Positions 46,201 to 57,630 of a DNA stretch of 64,000 nt are shown here, piece by piece. Numbering within the stretch: position 1 is the first letter of the stretch; every line of letters begins with the position of its first letter. The notes below the pieces were generated by a model that was given only the letters and a program-made list of their open reading frames with translations, made no database searches and was not told the DNA's origin. This DNA is from Thamnaconus septentrionalis (lineage: Eukaryota; Chordata; Actinopteri; Tetraodontiformes; Monacanthidae), in NCBI GenBank assembly GCA_009823395.1, contig CM020511.1, positions 18,072,001-18,136,000 of the forward strand, read 5' to 3'. Made by a program: the position numbers and the translations under genes.

Positions 46201-49200
46201 GTTCACGCGGCCGAGCGCGTGCGCCTCCTTGCGCCCGTCGCTGTTCCCCTCACAGCCTCTGCCAGGTGCTTGTGGAGAGGACATGGGTCAGAGCGGCGAG
46301 AACAGGCGGAGGGCTGCGGACAGCTCATCTCCAGTAATGCAGTCCGCCAACTCCGCTGTCTCTCCTCTCCGCTGGTCACAGTTGTTGGCCTTGGAGACGG
46401 GGATCGCTTTCACAACTGCAGCTGTTCTCCCACTTTCCCGCACATATACACCCACATGCCCGCTCGCAGCCAGCGAGCACTCGACAGGCTGCGGTGCCTC
46501 GTAGCGTTAAAATACAAGATGATACTGACAGAAGTAGCAATATTTTTGGGGGGTCTGTTTCTCTCTGTTCGTTTCTGTCTCTTATTTTTGAATCCCACTT
46601 GTTGCCCCTTGCAGCCCACCTCTCGATGTCTGACCTCCATCCTGGGAAAAAGCAACCTGCAGTTTGCCGGCATGACAATCAGCCTGACCATCTCGACAAG
46701 CAGCCTCAACCTGCTGGCCTCTGACTGCAAACAGGTGAGACTGAAGAGGGTTGACCCTCCCCCAACGGAAGATGATTCTGCAAAGCAGGCACACTCTGAC
46801 CTCGGCTGCAGACGGAGTTCAGCCGTGCTAAATATCGGGAAATCCTTCAGTGCGGCTCAACTGAAGAAAAAAATGGAGTTATGTGTTTGAGCAACGCACA
46901 TTTGCGAAATGTGACTTCACAGGACGCACAAGGGCTCTTTCAACGGCCGGCTCAAGTCTGTGCAACAGGATGCAGCAAAAAAAAAAAAAAAAAGTAATGT
47001 GTAATTACTCCCCCAGCCAATCAGAGACAAAAACTCTGATGCAGGTTGAAGGTGAATTATCAGTGTCATTGTCAATTTCTTTTTACATATATATATATAT
47101 ATGACTGAAATCTTAACCTACAGAGTCCCCGGGGTCATGGAAAACCTGGAAACTTTTTTTTAGGTCTGGAAAATTATTGGAATTGTGTGAAATCACTGAC
47201 CGTGCAGAATATGAGAGTTGACGATGCTATGGCTCCATGAACAGAATTAGCCTAGCCGACTAGCTCGTGTGGGAAACAATAAAAGTGTAAAATTGCTAAA
47301 ACAATTTTATATTTAAATTCTTCAAAATAGCCACCTTTCATAAGAAGCATATTTAGAGTTATTTAACATGTTTTTATTTGCTGCATAATTACATAAATCT
47401 TACTCATATTTTTGATGTCTTCAGTATCAATCTGCAGTGCAGAAAGTTGTAAACATTAAAAGAAATTGCATGAGAAAGTGTGTCTAAACTTTTGACAGGT
47501 AGTGTATTTATCACTAGATATTATCATTTGATCAGTTGTGTTTTCCAGCTCTCAGGGAGCTTGCCCTTTGTTCTTCTGATCGCCTCTTCAACCAGCTCAA
47601 CCACTTCAGTGCAGCGTGACGAGACGCCATCACAGCTCTGGAGTCCTATCTGCTTCTAAACGATGCTTTTTGCTTCTGTGGGGGAGGTCGGGGTGGGGGC
47701 GTTGCTCAATTAGTGCACGGCGAGCCACAGTGGGGGGAGGTGAAGTACGCCAGGCACATACACCCATTCATGAAAAGAAGCCCCATGGGCGTGCAGGGCG
47801 TCCAGAGTTCTTATTGATCCGTCGTGGGCGGTCTTTGGACACCGTTAAGATGTTCCATCCGTTTGTCCTCACTCCAATGCCGCTGCAGTTGACGCCACTC
47901 GGCTTGGAGAACAAAGCACTTCCCTCCGTAATGGTTCCGCATTTGTCCCTCCATCCACACGCTTTCATCTCACTTCCCACATGCGTCACGTCACCCACAT
48001 GCTCTCCTCTTGTCTTCCCTCTCCTCTCGTTTCCTCTCCCTGTCCCTGTTTTCTCCGCAGATAATTGCCAACCATCACATGCAGTCCATCTCCTTCGCTT
48101 CTGGAGGAGACCCAGTGAGTCACCCCACACACACTCTCTCTCTCTCTCTCTCTCTCTCCTTCTCTGGGTTTTCCGCCTTCCCTCTTTCTTCCTATCTCAC
48201 TCTTCCCTTCTCTCTCTGTGGCAGCGTGAACCCTAATCTGGCCCCTCGCCATCAGTTTTCATCTTGCATTTCCTTCCTGTCCTCTGTCATTGTCTGCTCC
48301 TTCTAATGTCCCTCGCTCCATTTCTGCCCTGTTGTTCTGTGATTCCCTTCCTCTCAGACTCACGACTCCTTGTTTGTCCTTTGTCGGCCAAACGTGTCTT
48401 TTTTAAACTTTTGTCGCGTCTGAAAGAATGCTGCAGCTCCTGCCTTGTTTACTATTTTCCTTCTTTAACTTTTTTATAACAAACTTTCTATCCTTAATCA
48501 GCCTTTTTATTCATCCCAAATCTCCCCCTCCCTCTTTACCTCCTAACTGTGTTACCGTGTCCTTCTCAGGATACGGCAGAGTACGTAGCCTATGTGGCCA
48601 AAGACCCAGTCAACCAGAGAGGTGAGAAAAAGCAGCGTCTGACAGCGTTTGAGAAAAAAAAGTCCTGCTTAGGAGAGAAGAAAAAGGCCTCCCATCTCTC
48701 AGAATAATTCTTTGCTGTGCATGACTTCTCTCAGTCAGTTTTCTACTCTCAGCAAATAGCGTAGATAAATGCATTAAGCTGTTTAATTTAAAACTCAAAG
48801 GGTCTCATTAAATGTCAGTGGCCTTTCTATCCTTTTAGTCCTCACTGGACTGGACACACCGATTTACACCAAAGCAGTGTGTCCAGATGCAATGTTCCAA
48901 CTACAGCAAATAATAATGCATATACAGCTAAATAAGCTTAGAAATTAATAGGCTCTACATTATTATTGTTTTTACTTTATGTGCGGTATTGTTTCTACCA
49001 GCATTTAAAACTGCTTCTGTACTACCAGCTTGCCATATCTTGGAGTGCTCGGAGGGTTTGGCCCAGGAGGTAATCAGCACCATTGGTCAGGCTTTTGAAT
49101 TGCGCTTTAAGCAGTACCTGAAGAACCCCCCCAAGCTGGTCACTCCTCATGACAGGTAAATATGAAAAATCTCCCAAATTACTCCAGTAGTCAGCATGTG

Positions 49201-51574
49201 TCCCTAATGCGTCTAATCCGTCCGCTAATCTGCTTTGTGCACCCCCCACCACCACCACCACCATCACCACCACCTCTCGCAGAATGGCTCCGTTTGATGG
49301 CTCAGCATGGGAGGAAGAGGATGAAGAGGCTCCTCCGCCTCCCGATGTCCCTTACTACAATAATTTCCCAGGAAAACAGCCTCCACCTGGTGGGCTGATT
49401 GACATGAGGACTCGTCCAGGTGCTACGCTGGTGAGTTCCAAGAGAGCTGTTGTTGAAAACGGAGAAAAAGTTGACAAAAATCAGACTTCTATGTGGCAAA
49501 ATCATCAGTATTTCTTCAGTTTGAACAATTGTCAGTTAAACATTTTTCCTATTGAATTTCTTCACCTAGTTAGCTTTTGCATTTGACTTTTTTCAACCGG
49601 TTTATTCGACATAAAAGCTGCAGGCACTGACAGTTGTAGACATCCAATGAAGAGTTAAGGTGGCATTGTTAGCTCTGTGTGGAATTGTCCTCTGACTGTA
49701 ATGTACACACATTTTTCAATTATTGAAATCACGTGTTATTAATAATTTGGAAAGAAAATAGTTCTATTTTTTCAAAATTCAGCTTCATTTATTTCCTTTT
49801 GATATTGGTAATTTCAAGGAGATCATGATTACATGAGTCTCGCTGAGATTTGACATTTATAAGGGCCTTTAATAATAGAAGCAACAAATGATTGAGGAAA
49901 TCTGAGCTCTAATCCAGCTGGGGTCTCTCACGTTCGGATGGACCCATTGTTTCTTTGGTCTATTGTTGTCCCTCCTATTTCTGTACGAAACACCGGGCCG
50001 TGCTCGCGTGTGCTGTAATCTACTTGGTTTTTTGCACCTCTGTGTCTGCAGCCGTACGGACAGCCGGGCCAGAACGACATTCACAAGCAGCCGCTGCCAC
50101 CTCTTCCAGGTGAGCTGCGATGCCTCCAGCGCGCCTGTGTTCCGCTCTGTTAGTCACTGCAATTAGTCATTGCCGCGCTGCCTTTTGTCTGCTCTCCTTA
50201 AAGAGCATGTTTTTATCTCTGCGGCTGGTCAAGAATAAACAGAAAATGTAATCGGCAGGAACACTCTGCTTCTTATTTTCCCAAGTTGGAGCCAAAGAAG
50301 GGGGAAGGGAGCTGTTTGATGATCCGTCTTACGTCAACGTGGACAAACCCCGCCTGCAAGCTGCTGCCAATGGAAATGTTAATAGGGATGCTTTTGACAT
50401 GAGTATGTTTCTTCTTAAATCTGTTCTTTTGAGATTAATGTTCTTGTTTTATTGCGAGTGCGATTGGAATCCCGTAAAGCTTTGGAGAAAAAAAACACTT
50501 TTACTGTGTTGCACAAAACTGTCAGAAACCACTTTGGTTTCCCCAGACCATTAGTTTAGCTTGTCAGTCGAAAAAGTCTGCCAAAAATCTATTTCCCTTT
50601 CCTGTGTGAATGGACTTGCTCCCGAGAGATTCGCCAGAGACGCACGCTAAATCAAATGTCTGTGTATTTTTAGAGCCTTTTGACGACGCCCTGGGGGTTG
50701 CCGGGCACAGCGGCCCCGGTTCTGCGATGGCGGCGGCGCCCCCCCTCGTCCAGCAGCTGCAGTGTGAGGCCTGGTTCCACGGCGGCCTGAGTCGCAGGGA
50801 AGCCGAGAGGCTCTTAACCCGGGACGGCGACTTCCTGGTGCGAGAGTCCGGGACCACGCCCGGCCAGTACGTCCTCACCGGACAGCAGGGCGGTCAGGCC
50901 AAACACCTGCTGCTGGTGGACCCGGAGGGAGTGGTGAGTCTGGGGGGAAGGAAGAAGTGGGCACGCAGCATCTTTTAGCGGTGTCAAACTCAAACACACA
51001 GTGGGCCAAAATTTAACTCTTGGACAAAGTCGTGGGCCAACATTGATATTTTTGGGAAAATCTTCCTCCAGATATAATAGTGAACCTTTTTACATGGGCC
51101 CCAACAAGTTTTACTTCAACCTGATTAGGGAACAAGCAAAGCTTAATAATATACAATAAATAAATAAGAATAACTAATAATTCATATTGCACACATGCAA
51201 AATCACATTTCAAATAAAAAAAACCATCAAAATAAAGTCATAAAGTCATGATAATATCCTTCAATGAACGTCCTGTCCTGATTGAGCAGAGCCTTCTGGG
51301 ACTTGTAGTAATTAGCAGTACATGTGCTGTATAATAGCGGCGGGCCAGCGCTAGTAGTGACTTTGTGTTGCCAAATATAAGTACACTGACACCTATGTTT
51401 TATGCCATATTTGGCTTGAATATGTATTTATTTTTGTCCTCTCAGGTCCGCACAAAAGATCACCGGTTTGAAAGCGTGAGTCACCTGATTAGTTACCACA
51501 TGGACAACAGACTCCCCATCGTCTCAGCTGGCAGCGAAGTTTGCCTGCAGCAGCCGGTGGAGCGCAGAGCCTGA
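43214..51574 (+). CDS. shc1: SHC-transforming protein 1 adaptor, p66 form, twelve coding exons
   Basis: Phosphotyrosine adaptor linking receptor kinases to Grb2-Sos-Ras; p66 also acts in mitochondrial redox signalling. Exons: 43214-43831, 44357-44427, 45628-45691, 46615-46734, 48061-48114, 48570-48621, 49029-49155, 49283-49430, 50052-50109, 50286-50402, 50674-50933, 51446-51574. All junctions are GT-AG and in phase, giving 605 residues. Domain order: CH2 (1-152) starting MELVPKTKY, with conserved [15 protein letters not shown] with [37 protein letters not shown] and ACHILEC; CH1 with tyrosines in DVPYYNNF and the Grb2 site DPSYVNV, plus adaptin-type AFDMKPFDDAL; SH2 with [20 protein letters not shown] and [13 protein letters not shown]. 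The 43214 ATG was chosen over 43205 because it has A at -3 and G at +4 and matches the mammalian start. The p52 start is at 43670; the p46 Met is missing. Confidence 0.97.
43517..43537 (+). repeat. shc1: (CAG)n coding repeat, short polyQ in CH2
   Basis: Six CAG/CAA codons in the p66 CH2 domain (PQQQQQQRP). Codons are pure CAG except the last, so length polymorphism is possible. Confidence 0.85.
43667..43672 (+). promoter_or_regulatory. shc1: Internal acceptor and start codon for p52Shc
   Basis: A long C-rich tract followed by ctgcag ends at 43666. The next bases, GACATGAAC, start p52 at ATG 43670 (453 residues). Mammalian SHC1 makes p52/p46 mRNA by using an acceptor at the matching place (before D-M-N-K-L-S). 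The pyrimidine tract therefore doubles as Pro-rich CH2 coding sequence in the p66 mRNA. Confidence 0.6.
44061..44236 (+). mobile_element. Tc1-type MITE, 5' half (shc1 intron)
   Basis: Starts cactaccagtcaaaagtttg with gacacacc, the standard terminal repeat of a teleost Tc1-like family, then tctttcattctcatgact and gaaacaataaaagtgtaaaa. No transposase. Lies in the intron after the p66 exon. Confidence 0.75.
44955..45463 (-). mobile_element. MITE family A, copy 4 (shc1 intron)
   Basis: Starts agctgcgtttccatttccc and carries all internal blocks (aaactggtaatgg, ctctcatgaggtggtttttc, gtcatggaaacacttttttc, aatatcgcttttattttgtg) in the inverted orientation. The far terminal repeat is eroded. Confidence 0.75.
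47270..47507 (-). mobile_element. Tc1-type MITE, partial (shc1 intron)
   Basis: Contains ggaaacaataaaagtgtaaa, attcttcaaaatagccacct and gatgtcttcagtatcaatct, and ends tctaaacttttgacaggtag with tgta. This is the terminal repeat seen inverted at 44061. Lies in the intron between the exons at 46615 and 48061. Confidence 0.7.
50980..51350 (+). mobile_element. hAT-like repeat in last shc1 intron
   Basis: Begins gcggtgtcaaactcaaac with gtgggccaaaatttaac and ends near gcgggccagcgctag. This is the familiar gtgtcaaact...gggcca repeat type. The terminal repeats are eroded. It fills most of the intron that splits the SH2 domain. Confidence 0.5.
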
Positions 51575-54540
51575 CGGTGAAAAGCCGCCATCCGACACAG
51601 CCGCGCGGCTGCGGCCAACGTTTTTCACGGGTTGCGGTAACGCAAAGCGACACTACAGACACAGCATTACACCACCAGACTGCACATGCCTACATCTTTG
51701 CAAAGAAAGCAAAGCAAACAAAAAAAAGGAAGAAAAAAATCTCCAGTTTCTCTGCAAAATCACCCATTCACTGCTGTTCCATTGCTGCTTGCCGTCGATT
51801 TCCCCAAAGGTCAAACTGTGACCCCCAGCCACATCAGGCACATCCCTCCACACGGAGGAGCACTGCTGCAACTTCCCAATGGCTTAACTGTGAACGAGGG
51901 TGGAGCCTATCGCTTCTTTCAGGACGGGGTGGAAACCAAATGAAAAGTTGTTTTTTTTAAAAAAATAAATAAATAAATAAATAAATCTTTGTCAGTGACT
52001 ATGGGAAAACAAACAAAAACACTTCACTAATTCAATGGGTTTTTTTCTATAAAAATGTGGAAGAGAGAGATGACAAAGGAAGCATAAATGGGACGAGGAA
52101 AGACTTTTTCACTGCTTCAAAGATGCGTTTTTTATTTTCCTTCGGGGAAAGGATTCCCCACTTGAGACTGTTGCTGGAGCATTCAAGGCAAAAAAACAAA
52201 AACAAAAAAAAACGACTTAACAAAACCAGAAACTGTTCCTGGTGGTTGTATGTTTCTCAGATTGTTTCTGGCTCACACATGAACTCTCTCTGTCACTGGA
52301 GCGCTTCAGCTGGAAACCTGATTGAAACGGTAGTATTTCTGTCCTGGGAGTATGCATAAATGAGTTTGCTTCCAATCGAATCAGGAGGGCCACCAAACCC
52401 CAAGCAACTCTCACGTAAGGACTTGTGAACTGCGATCCCAGAGTGACGTGGACGAAAGCCTGTATGCAAACCTGGGGCCTGCTATGCCAATGACCTTCAT
52501 TGTTTTCTTCGTTTTTGTTTGTTTCTATATGTTTTGTTTTTGTTTTTTTTGTGGGGGAGGGAGGGGGGTTAAAAGGATGATCAACAGCTGCATTCGTCAA
52601 ACACACACACGCACACACTTTTTGCACTCACCGTTAACCATGCCAAAGAATATCAGCTTGGTCACTTCAGACAGCGAGAGCCAATAATATTTGTCTACTC
52701 GCTGCATTGCAAACAAATTTACATAGAGAGAACTGCACGTCACAAAGGTCCCTTTTGTAAGATGGGGGGGGGTCATCTGTGTAATTTTTGACGGTATATT
52801 TTATTTAACGGTGAGACAGTCGGCGTGATTTAATGTGTTGACGTCATCCACAAACTAGTACAATCTGAGAAGCAAAGGAGCAGGTCAGTCATCCAACATG
52901 TTGCTTCTCGTTGATTCTTAGTATCTGTTTGCGTTGACAATCTTTGGATTCAATCTTGAGTACGTTTTACTTTTGTAGCGAAAGCAACAAGAGGTAAGCC
53001 GGGAGAGCGATGAAAGATGAACTGGCGTCCACAGTGATCTTCCACCTCTCCATAAGTGGTGCAACATTGGCAGCAAGAAATGAACTCTCTTCAGTGTTGT
53101 GATGTTGAATTTTAGAACAGTGGGAATAATTAAACTTTTTTTTTTTTAAGTGAAAACTTGTGTCAAATGAAGCGGTTTTGGGACTCAAATGTAAAGGACA
53201 TGCGTGTGTTTGGAACGTCGCTAAACGTCGAACTGTTGAAGCCAAATGTTTTTCCTCTGTGTGCTATTTTCACAACTTGTAAAGATTTCGGAGGCGGAGG
53301 TGAAACTTCAAACAGCTGTTTCTTCCTCCTTTTTCCTTTCACTTGGTTCATGACGTTTGTTATTTTAATCGTGCCTTCTTTCTTCAATGCAGTCCCGTCA
53401 CTTCAATGCAGTCACCTTATGTACTTAAGTCAAGCATAGTCGACAACAGGAAAATCTTATACACAAAGCCTCTCAGTTAAAAAAAACGACAAAAAAAACA
53501 AAGACACTGCAAAAACGACACTCCACTCACTCACACAAACACACACACACATGCGCGGATCCAGTGATGGCAATCACTCCTCTGATGCACATTCTTGCAT
53601 TCAGCTTATAGTCACAGATACTTGATGTCACCATTGGAGGGGGATTGTTTCTCCAGCATCTGTAAATAGCAATGTTTTGGGTTTTTTGTTTGTTTGTTTT
53701 TGGTTTTTTTTTTTTCTGGACTGCTTGGATTCTTGTTTTCAAAGTTGTAATATTTAATGACTTGGTTTATGAGGAAAAAAAAAAAGAGCCGGCGCCACAG
53801 CAGCTCTTGTCGAAGCCAATTGCCCTCATCGCAAATTAAATGTGTGTGGTCTTTCAACCAAAACATTAAGTGTTAACTATAAATCGGGCCCCAACTTGGG
53901 CTCACATGTTAAAAAAAAAAAAAAACAAATAAAAATATGTGTACACACACACACACACACACACACATACTAGAGAGGCAGCTGGGTTGGACAGGTGCTC
54001 ACACACTGCCTGTTAAGATGTTTGCTGGGTTTAAAAAAAAGAAAAAAGGAAAGAAAAACCAAAGGCTCGTGTTTGGATGTGTACCTTTAACGCGTGCGTG
54101 TGTGTGCGTGCGTGCGTGTGCGCGCGTGCGTGTGCGTGCGTGCGTGCGTGCGTGTGCGTGCGTGCGTGTGCTGAAACGGACCCAGCTGCGCCTCATTCGT
54201 GAGCTTGTCCAGCGATCTCATTTTGTCATCGCAGATGCCTCTTTTTTTCTTTTGCATGAAAACCTTTTGCGAAAAGAAAAGGAAAATCTTGTTTGTTGTC
54301 GTTGTCGTTGGTGGTGGTGGATCGTGTTGATGATGCTGTCGTATTTTTTAAGTTTGTGTTATTTGAAAGCCAAAGGTTACTTTGAGAACAGTCTGCACAG
54401 ATGTTGATTTGTACTTTGTACGTTTCCATTTTAATACCTTCTTTTGTTTTTACAGCAAAAAAAATGTTGGTTGACACCTGTATCTGGGAGAAAAAAATAG
54501 ATTGCATATATAAATACATATATCATTCATCTCTCTTTGT
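51575..54540 (+). other. shc1: shc1 3' UTR
   Basis: About 3 kb of non-coding DNA after the stop. AATAAA hexamers lie at 51964-51969 (within a TAAA repeat) and 53928-53933. CA and TG/CG microsatellites sit at 53941-53966 and 54094-54172. The open frames here are low-complexity. Which poly(A) site is used cannot be told from sequence. Confidence 0.55.
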
Positions 54541-54597
54541 GAGTCTGACTTGATATTACAGTGCGTTACTTAAAAAAAAAAACCCAAAAAAACGAAC

Positions 54598-54981
54598 GGG
54601 GGTGGGCAAATGTTTTGGCTGGTGGGCCTCAATGGGTTCTAAAATATGACAGAGGGGCCGAAGCAGATGGATGGAGTGTTTTGGTGACCCACCTCATAGG
54701 AGGAAAAGAATATATGATGGGATATGTATAAAGTGTGCTTTAGTATCAATTGAAATTGAAGAAAAGCCTTACAACAACATCTTAGCCTTTGTCGTCCCAC
54801 GAGAATGAGCTCTTTATTTAAATGACTCTTAGAACACTGAAAAAACGATGAAATACAGCTATTTTATGACTTACTTACTATTAATATATAATATATATAT
54901 AAGTTCTTCAAGTTCGGCAGGCCAGATTAAAGAGTTTAACGGGCCACATTTGGCCCCTGGGTCGTAGTTTGCCCATGCCTG
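54598..54981 (-). mobile_element. hAT-like non-autonomous element, copy 2
   Basis: Ends agtttgcccatgcctg; starts near gggggtgggcaaatg. The interior is the inverted counterpart of copy 1 (ttggtgacccacct, ggaggaaaagaatatatgat, gggatatgtataaagtg, cagctattttatgacttact). No transposase. Confidence 0.75.
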
Positions 54982-55449
54982 CACTAGAAAGTGTGATTGC
55001 CTGACACACAATGTCCTGAACAAAAGGCTGGTGGTGCTGGAACTCGCTGGAATGAAGCTACTGGAACTGTCCTGTTTGTGAGCAGACGAGCGCGTGCCGG
55101 TGCGGGCCCAATTCAGGGATTAGCGGGGGGAGTGGGTGTGTAAGGGAGCACACAAAAGAGACAAGACAACAGCGGAAAGGTAAACAAGGCCTTTTAATTA
55201 ATCAGCGGCTGTTTGAAAGGCACGGAACAGTCGAGAAGAGGCAGGAAATGAATAGTGGCGTCCTGCATTTTCCATAGGAGGTGATAAGTAAAGGGGCCGA
55301 CTGGCGACCAGAACACAGAGCAGAGCGCCAGCTGCTGCAGGAGCCCAGGCCCGTCACAATTTCTCTGCCTTTCTCTCTCACGGACTCGCCCTCCGCATCC
55401 TCCCCTGCTTGTGTTGTTGTTTTTCTTCCCCCTCCCACTGTTCACAGCC

Positions 55450-55644
55450 ATGCATCCTCAGCGTCCTCTCCCCCAGGCCATGCCCTCCTCCACGCTGGGA
55501 CAACACATACGGGACATGGCCATGGGTTTTGGACGGGGCAAGAACTTCCTGGGTGGAAATTTTGCCTACAGTTTTATCCAGTCTGTCAAGGAGTGCCTCT
55601 ATTTCCTCCTGTGCTGCTGGTGCATCAAAGAGATCCTGGACTGA
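55450..55644 (+). CDS. lenep: Lens epithelial protein-like, 64 residues
   Basis: The single coding exon is preceded by a pyrimidine tract and cacag|CC two bases before the ATG, so an untranslated upstream exon is likely. The product starts MHPQRPLPQAMPSS, has a central GRGKNFLGGNFAY, and ends in a hydrophobic, Cys-rich tail ECLYFLLCCWCIKEILD. Human LENEP, as I recall it, is 61 residues, starts MQPRTQPLAQTLP and ends AYILLCCWCIKELLD, so both ends match. The biochemical role is unknown; the Cys-Cys-x-Cys tail could be palmitoylated or membrane-associated (inference). AATAAA hexamers follow at 56149-56154 and 56257-56262. In mammals LENEP lies next to FLAD1; here it is between shc1 and pbxip1. 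Confidence 0.8.
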   Translation: MHPQRPLPQAMPSSTLGQHIRDMAMGFGRGKNFLGGNFAYSFIQSVKECLYFLLCCWCIKEILD

Positions 55645-56439
55645 GCCTGAAAGTGGTCACACATTGATTTTTTTTTTTTTTTTCTTCCATTCACTCCCAT
55701 TGGCTCCCACAGTGCCATTTTTTTTTAATTTAATAAGGAATGGAGCGTTTGGTCGGCGGTGCTGAGCTTTGGCAAGTATAAGTTCTGTCTCATATGACAG
55801 TTATCACCTTCTCTCAAGCTAACAGTGAAATGAATCCTTTATAATTTATTAAAAGAAAAATGTTTGCTCTTCTGTTTGAAATGAGGTTCTCACATTTCAG
55901 AGAAGCGCACATTTTTATTGAGCAGTGATTTTTTTTTCTATCTCTCCAAACTAATTATTGTATTTTAAAATATATTTCTGTGTCTGTTTTTCAGTGGCAA
56001 TAGGATGCTGTTCTTGGGTTCCGGGAAATATGCTTGCACAGTCGCACGGTGTGCGCACATTGTGAGAGAGGGTCAGAGTTTTCTGGGCTGAGAGGTCTTG
56101 ACAAATGGCTTCCCGGGTGTTCACAGCAAGACAGACTGGTGTGCAGTTAATAAAACAAGTCATGAAGAGAAAAAAAGTTATTTCCCTTATTTCTGTATTT
56201 TTGTTCATTTTCTTTCCATTAATTTTATAGTTCACATATCATGTAGTTATGGGCTAAATAAAACGCATACGTTTGGTCATGGTGTCCCACTAAACCTTAT
56301 TTACCTTTAATTCGTCGTTTGCTTAAGTAGTTGTGCTACAGATGCAGGATTTATTGATTTATTGGATCCGTTTCACAAGCCGTCACGGAGGGAAACTGAG
56401 CCTGGAATTAACTCGCTGCTGAGCAGTTCCATCTCGAAC

Positions 56440-56519
<80 letters not shown>

Positions 56520-56690
56520 GAGCGACAGACATGTAAGAAAGATGTATGCTTTGCTAACTGGCCATCACCTGCGCCGATCAATCAACCCGGACGCTCTACC
56601 GGTCAAGCACAGTGAAGCCGCATTGCCATTGGCCCAACCAGAGGCACGGAGGCGGGACTAGGATTAAATACTCACCTCTGATTGGACGAG
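55645..56690 (+). other. lenep 3' region and pbxip1 upstream DNA
   Basis: AT-rich lenep 3' sequence with poly(A) signals, then a GT microsatellite (56442-56517) and two CCAAT-type motifs (ccattggccc at 56625, tgattggacg at 56680) leading into the pbxip1 promoter. No coding exon seen. Confidence 0.5.
56442..56517 (+). repeat. (GT)38 microsatellite
   Basis: About 38 uninterrupted GT units roughly 170-250 bp upstream of the presumed pbxip1 start site. Confidence 0.97.
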
Positions 56691-56791
56691 ACGCGCGTTG
56701 CTCACACAAGCACAAGGAGGCACGTTCCAAGTTGTCAAGTTGGATGGGAAAGTCGCTCCAGTGTGTTTCTACTGCGTCTGTGGGCTCAGAA
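56675..56791 (+). promoter_or_regulatory. pbxip1: pbxip1 promoter and untranslated first exon
   Basis: An inverted CCAAT box (tgattgg) is followed by CpG-containing sequence and a splice donor CAGAA|GTAAGA after 56791. The next in-line acceptor is the first coding exon at 58866. The start site itself is not determined. Confidence 0.45.
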
Positions 56792-57594
56792 GTAAGACAA
56801 CGGACCGGGGTAAGAGTTTCTCCTCACGTGTTTTCAAGTGCTTTTGAACGGAACAGCTTCGCTTTGTCTCGCCTTGCTCCTTCTTCCGTCAGCGTCAACC
56901 TGAACATGTCCTTACTTCACTTTCTCCCTGCTCGCTTGTTGACTCAAAGTCCCAGCAACGGAAGTGGGCAGGCTTCCTCATCACTCACAATTGTTATGTT
57001 GTGATATAAAAGTGCACATATCCGTACCTTAAACAGTTTCCGTAAATTTCCTGTAGACCTTTAACTTTTATTCTTGTTTGTTGTTTGTTCACCTTCGTGC
57101 GCCATTTCCTGTCATCGCTTTCAAACCGCTTTGCGCAACCGTATAATCTCTTTTCAAATACTATAGTCTTTTCCTCCTTTGACTTCCTGCTGCTTTGATA
57201 ATGCAGTTTTTAAACGGTGCTGTTAAGAAAAAAACAAAGCTGGTTCTACTGCTCGTGCTAATCATCTAACATCGCCGTTTTAATGGCTCCCCTTTCACTT
57301 AATTCTCTTGACCTTATTTGGCAATTCTCCCCCTGCTGAGACCAGAATAATAACATTAAGGCTTACATCTGCGCTCATGTATTAGGGTGCATATTTGCTC
57401 TAGACAAAATAACGAGTGCCGGCATTTGCATTAAATTTCGGAGAAAATGCATTCATGGAGCTGAAAGCAGGCCAATGTTGTTGTTGTTTGTTTTTGTTTT
57501 TGTTTTCAGAGAAGGGTTAATAATCTCATATCATTAGAGGGTTATTTGAAAACCACTGTGTAAAACTCTTAAATGTCATCCTGAATCCCACAGG

Positions 57595-57630
<36 letters not shown>

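Noticed and set aside
46219..46890. 223-codon frame across a shc1 exon
   Set aside because: Only 46615-46734 is coding (PTB exon). The flanks are intron read through in the same frame.
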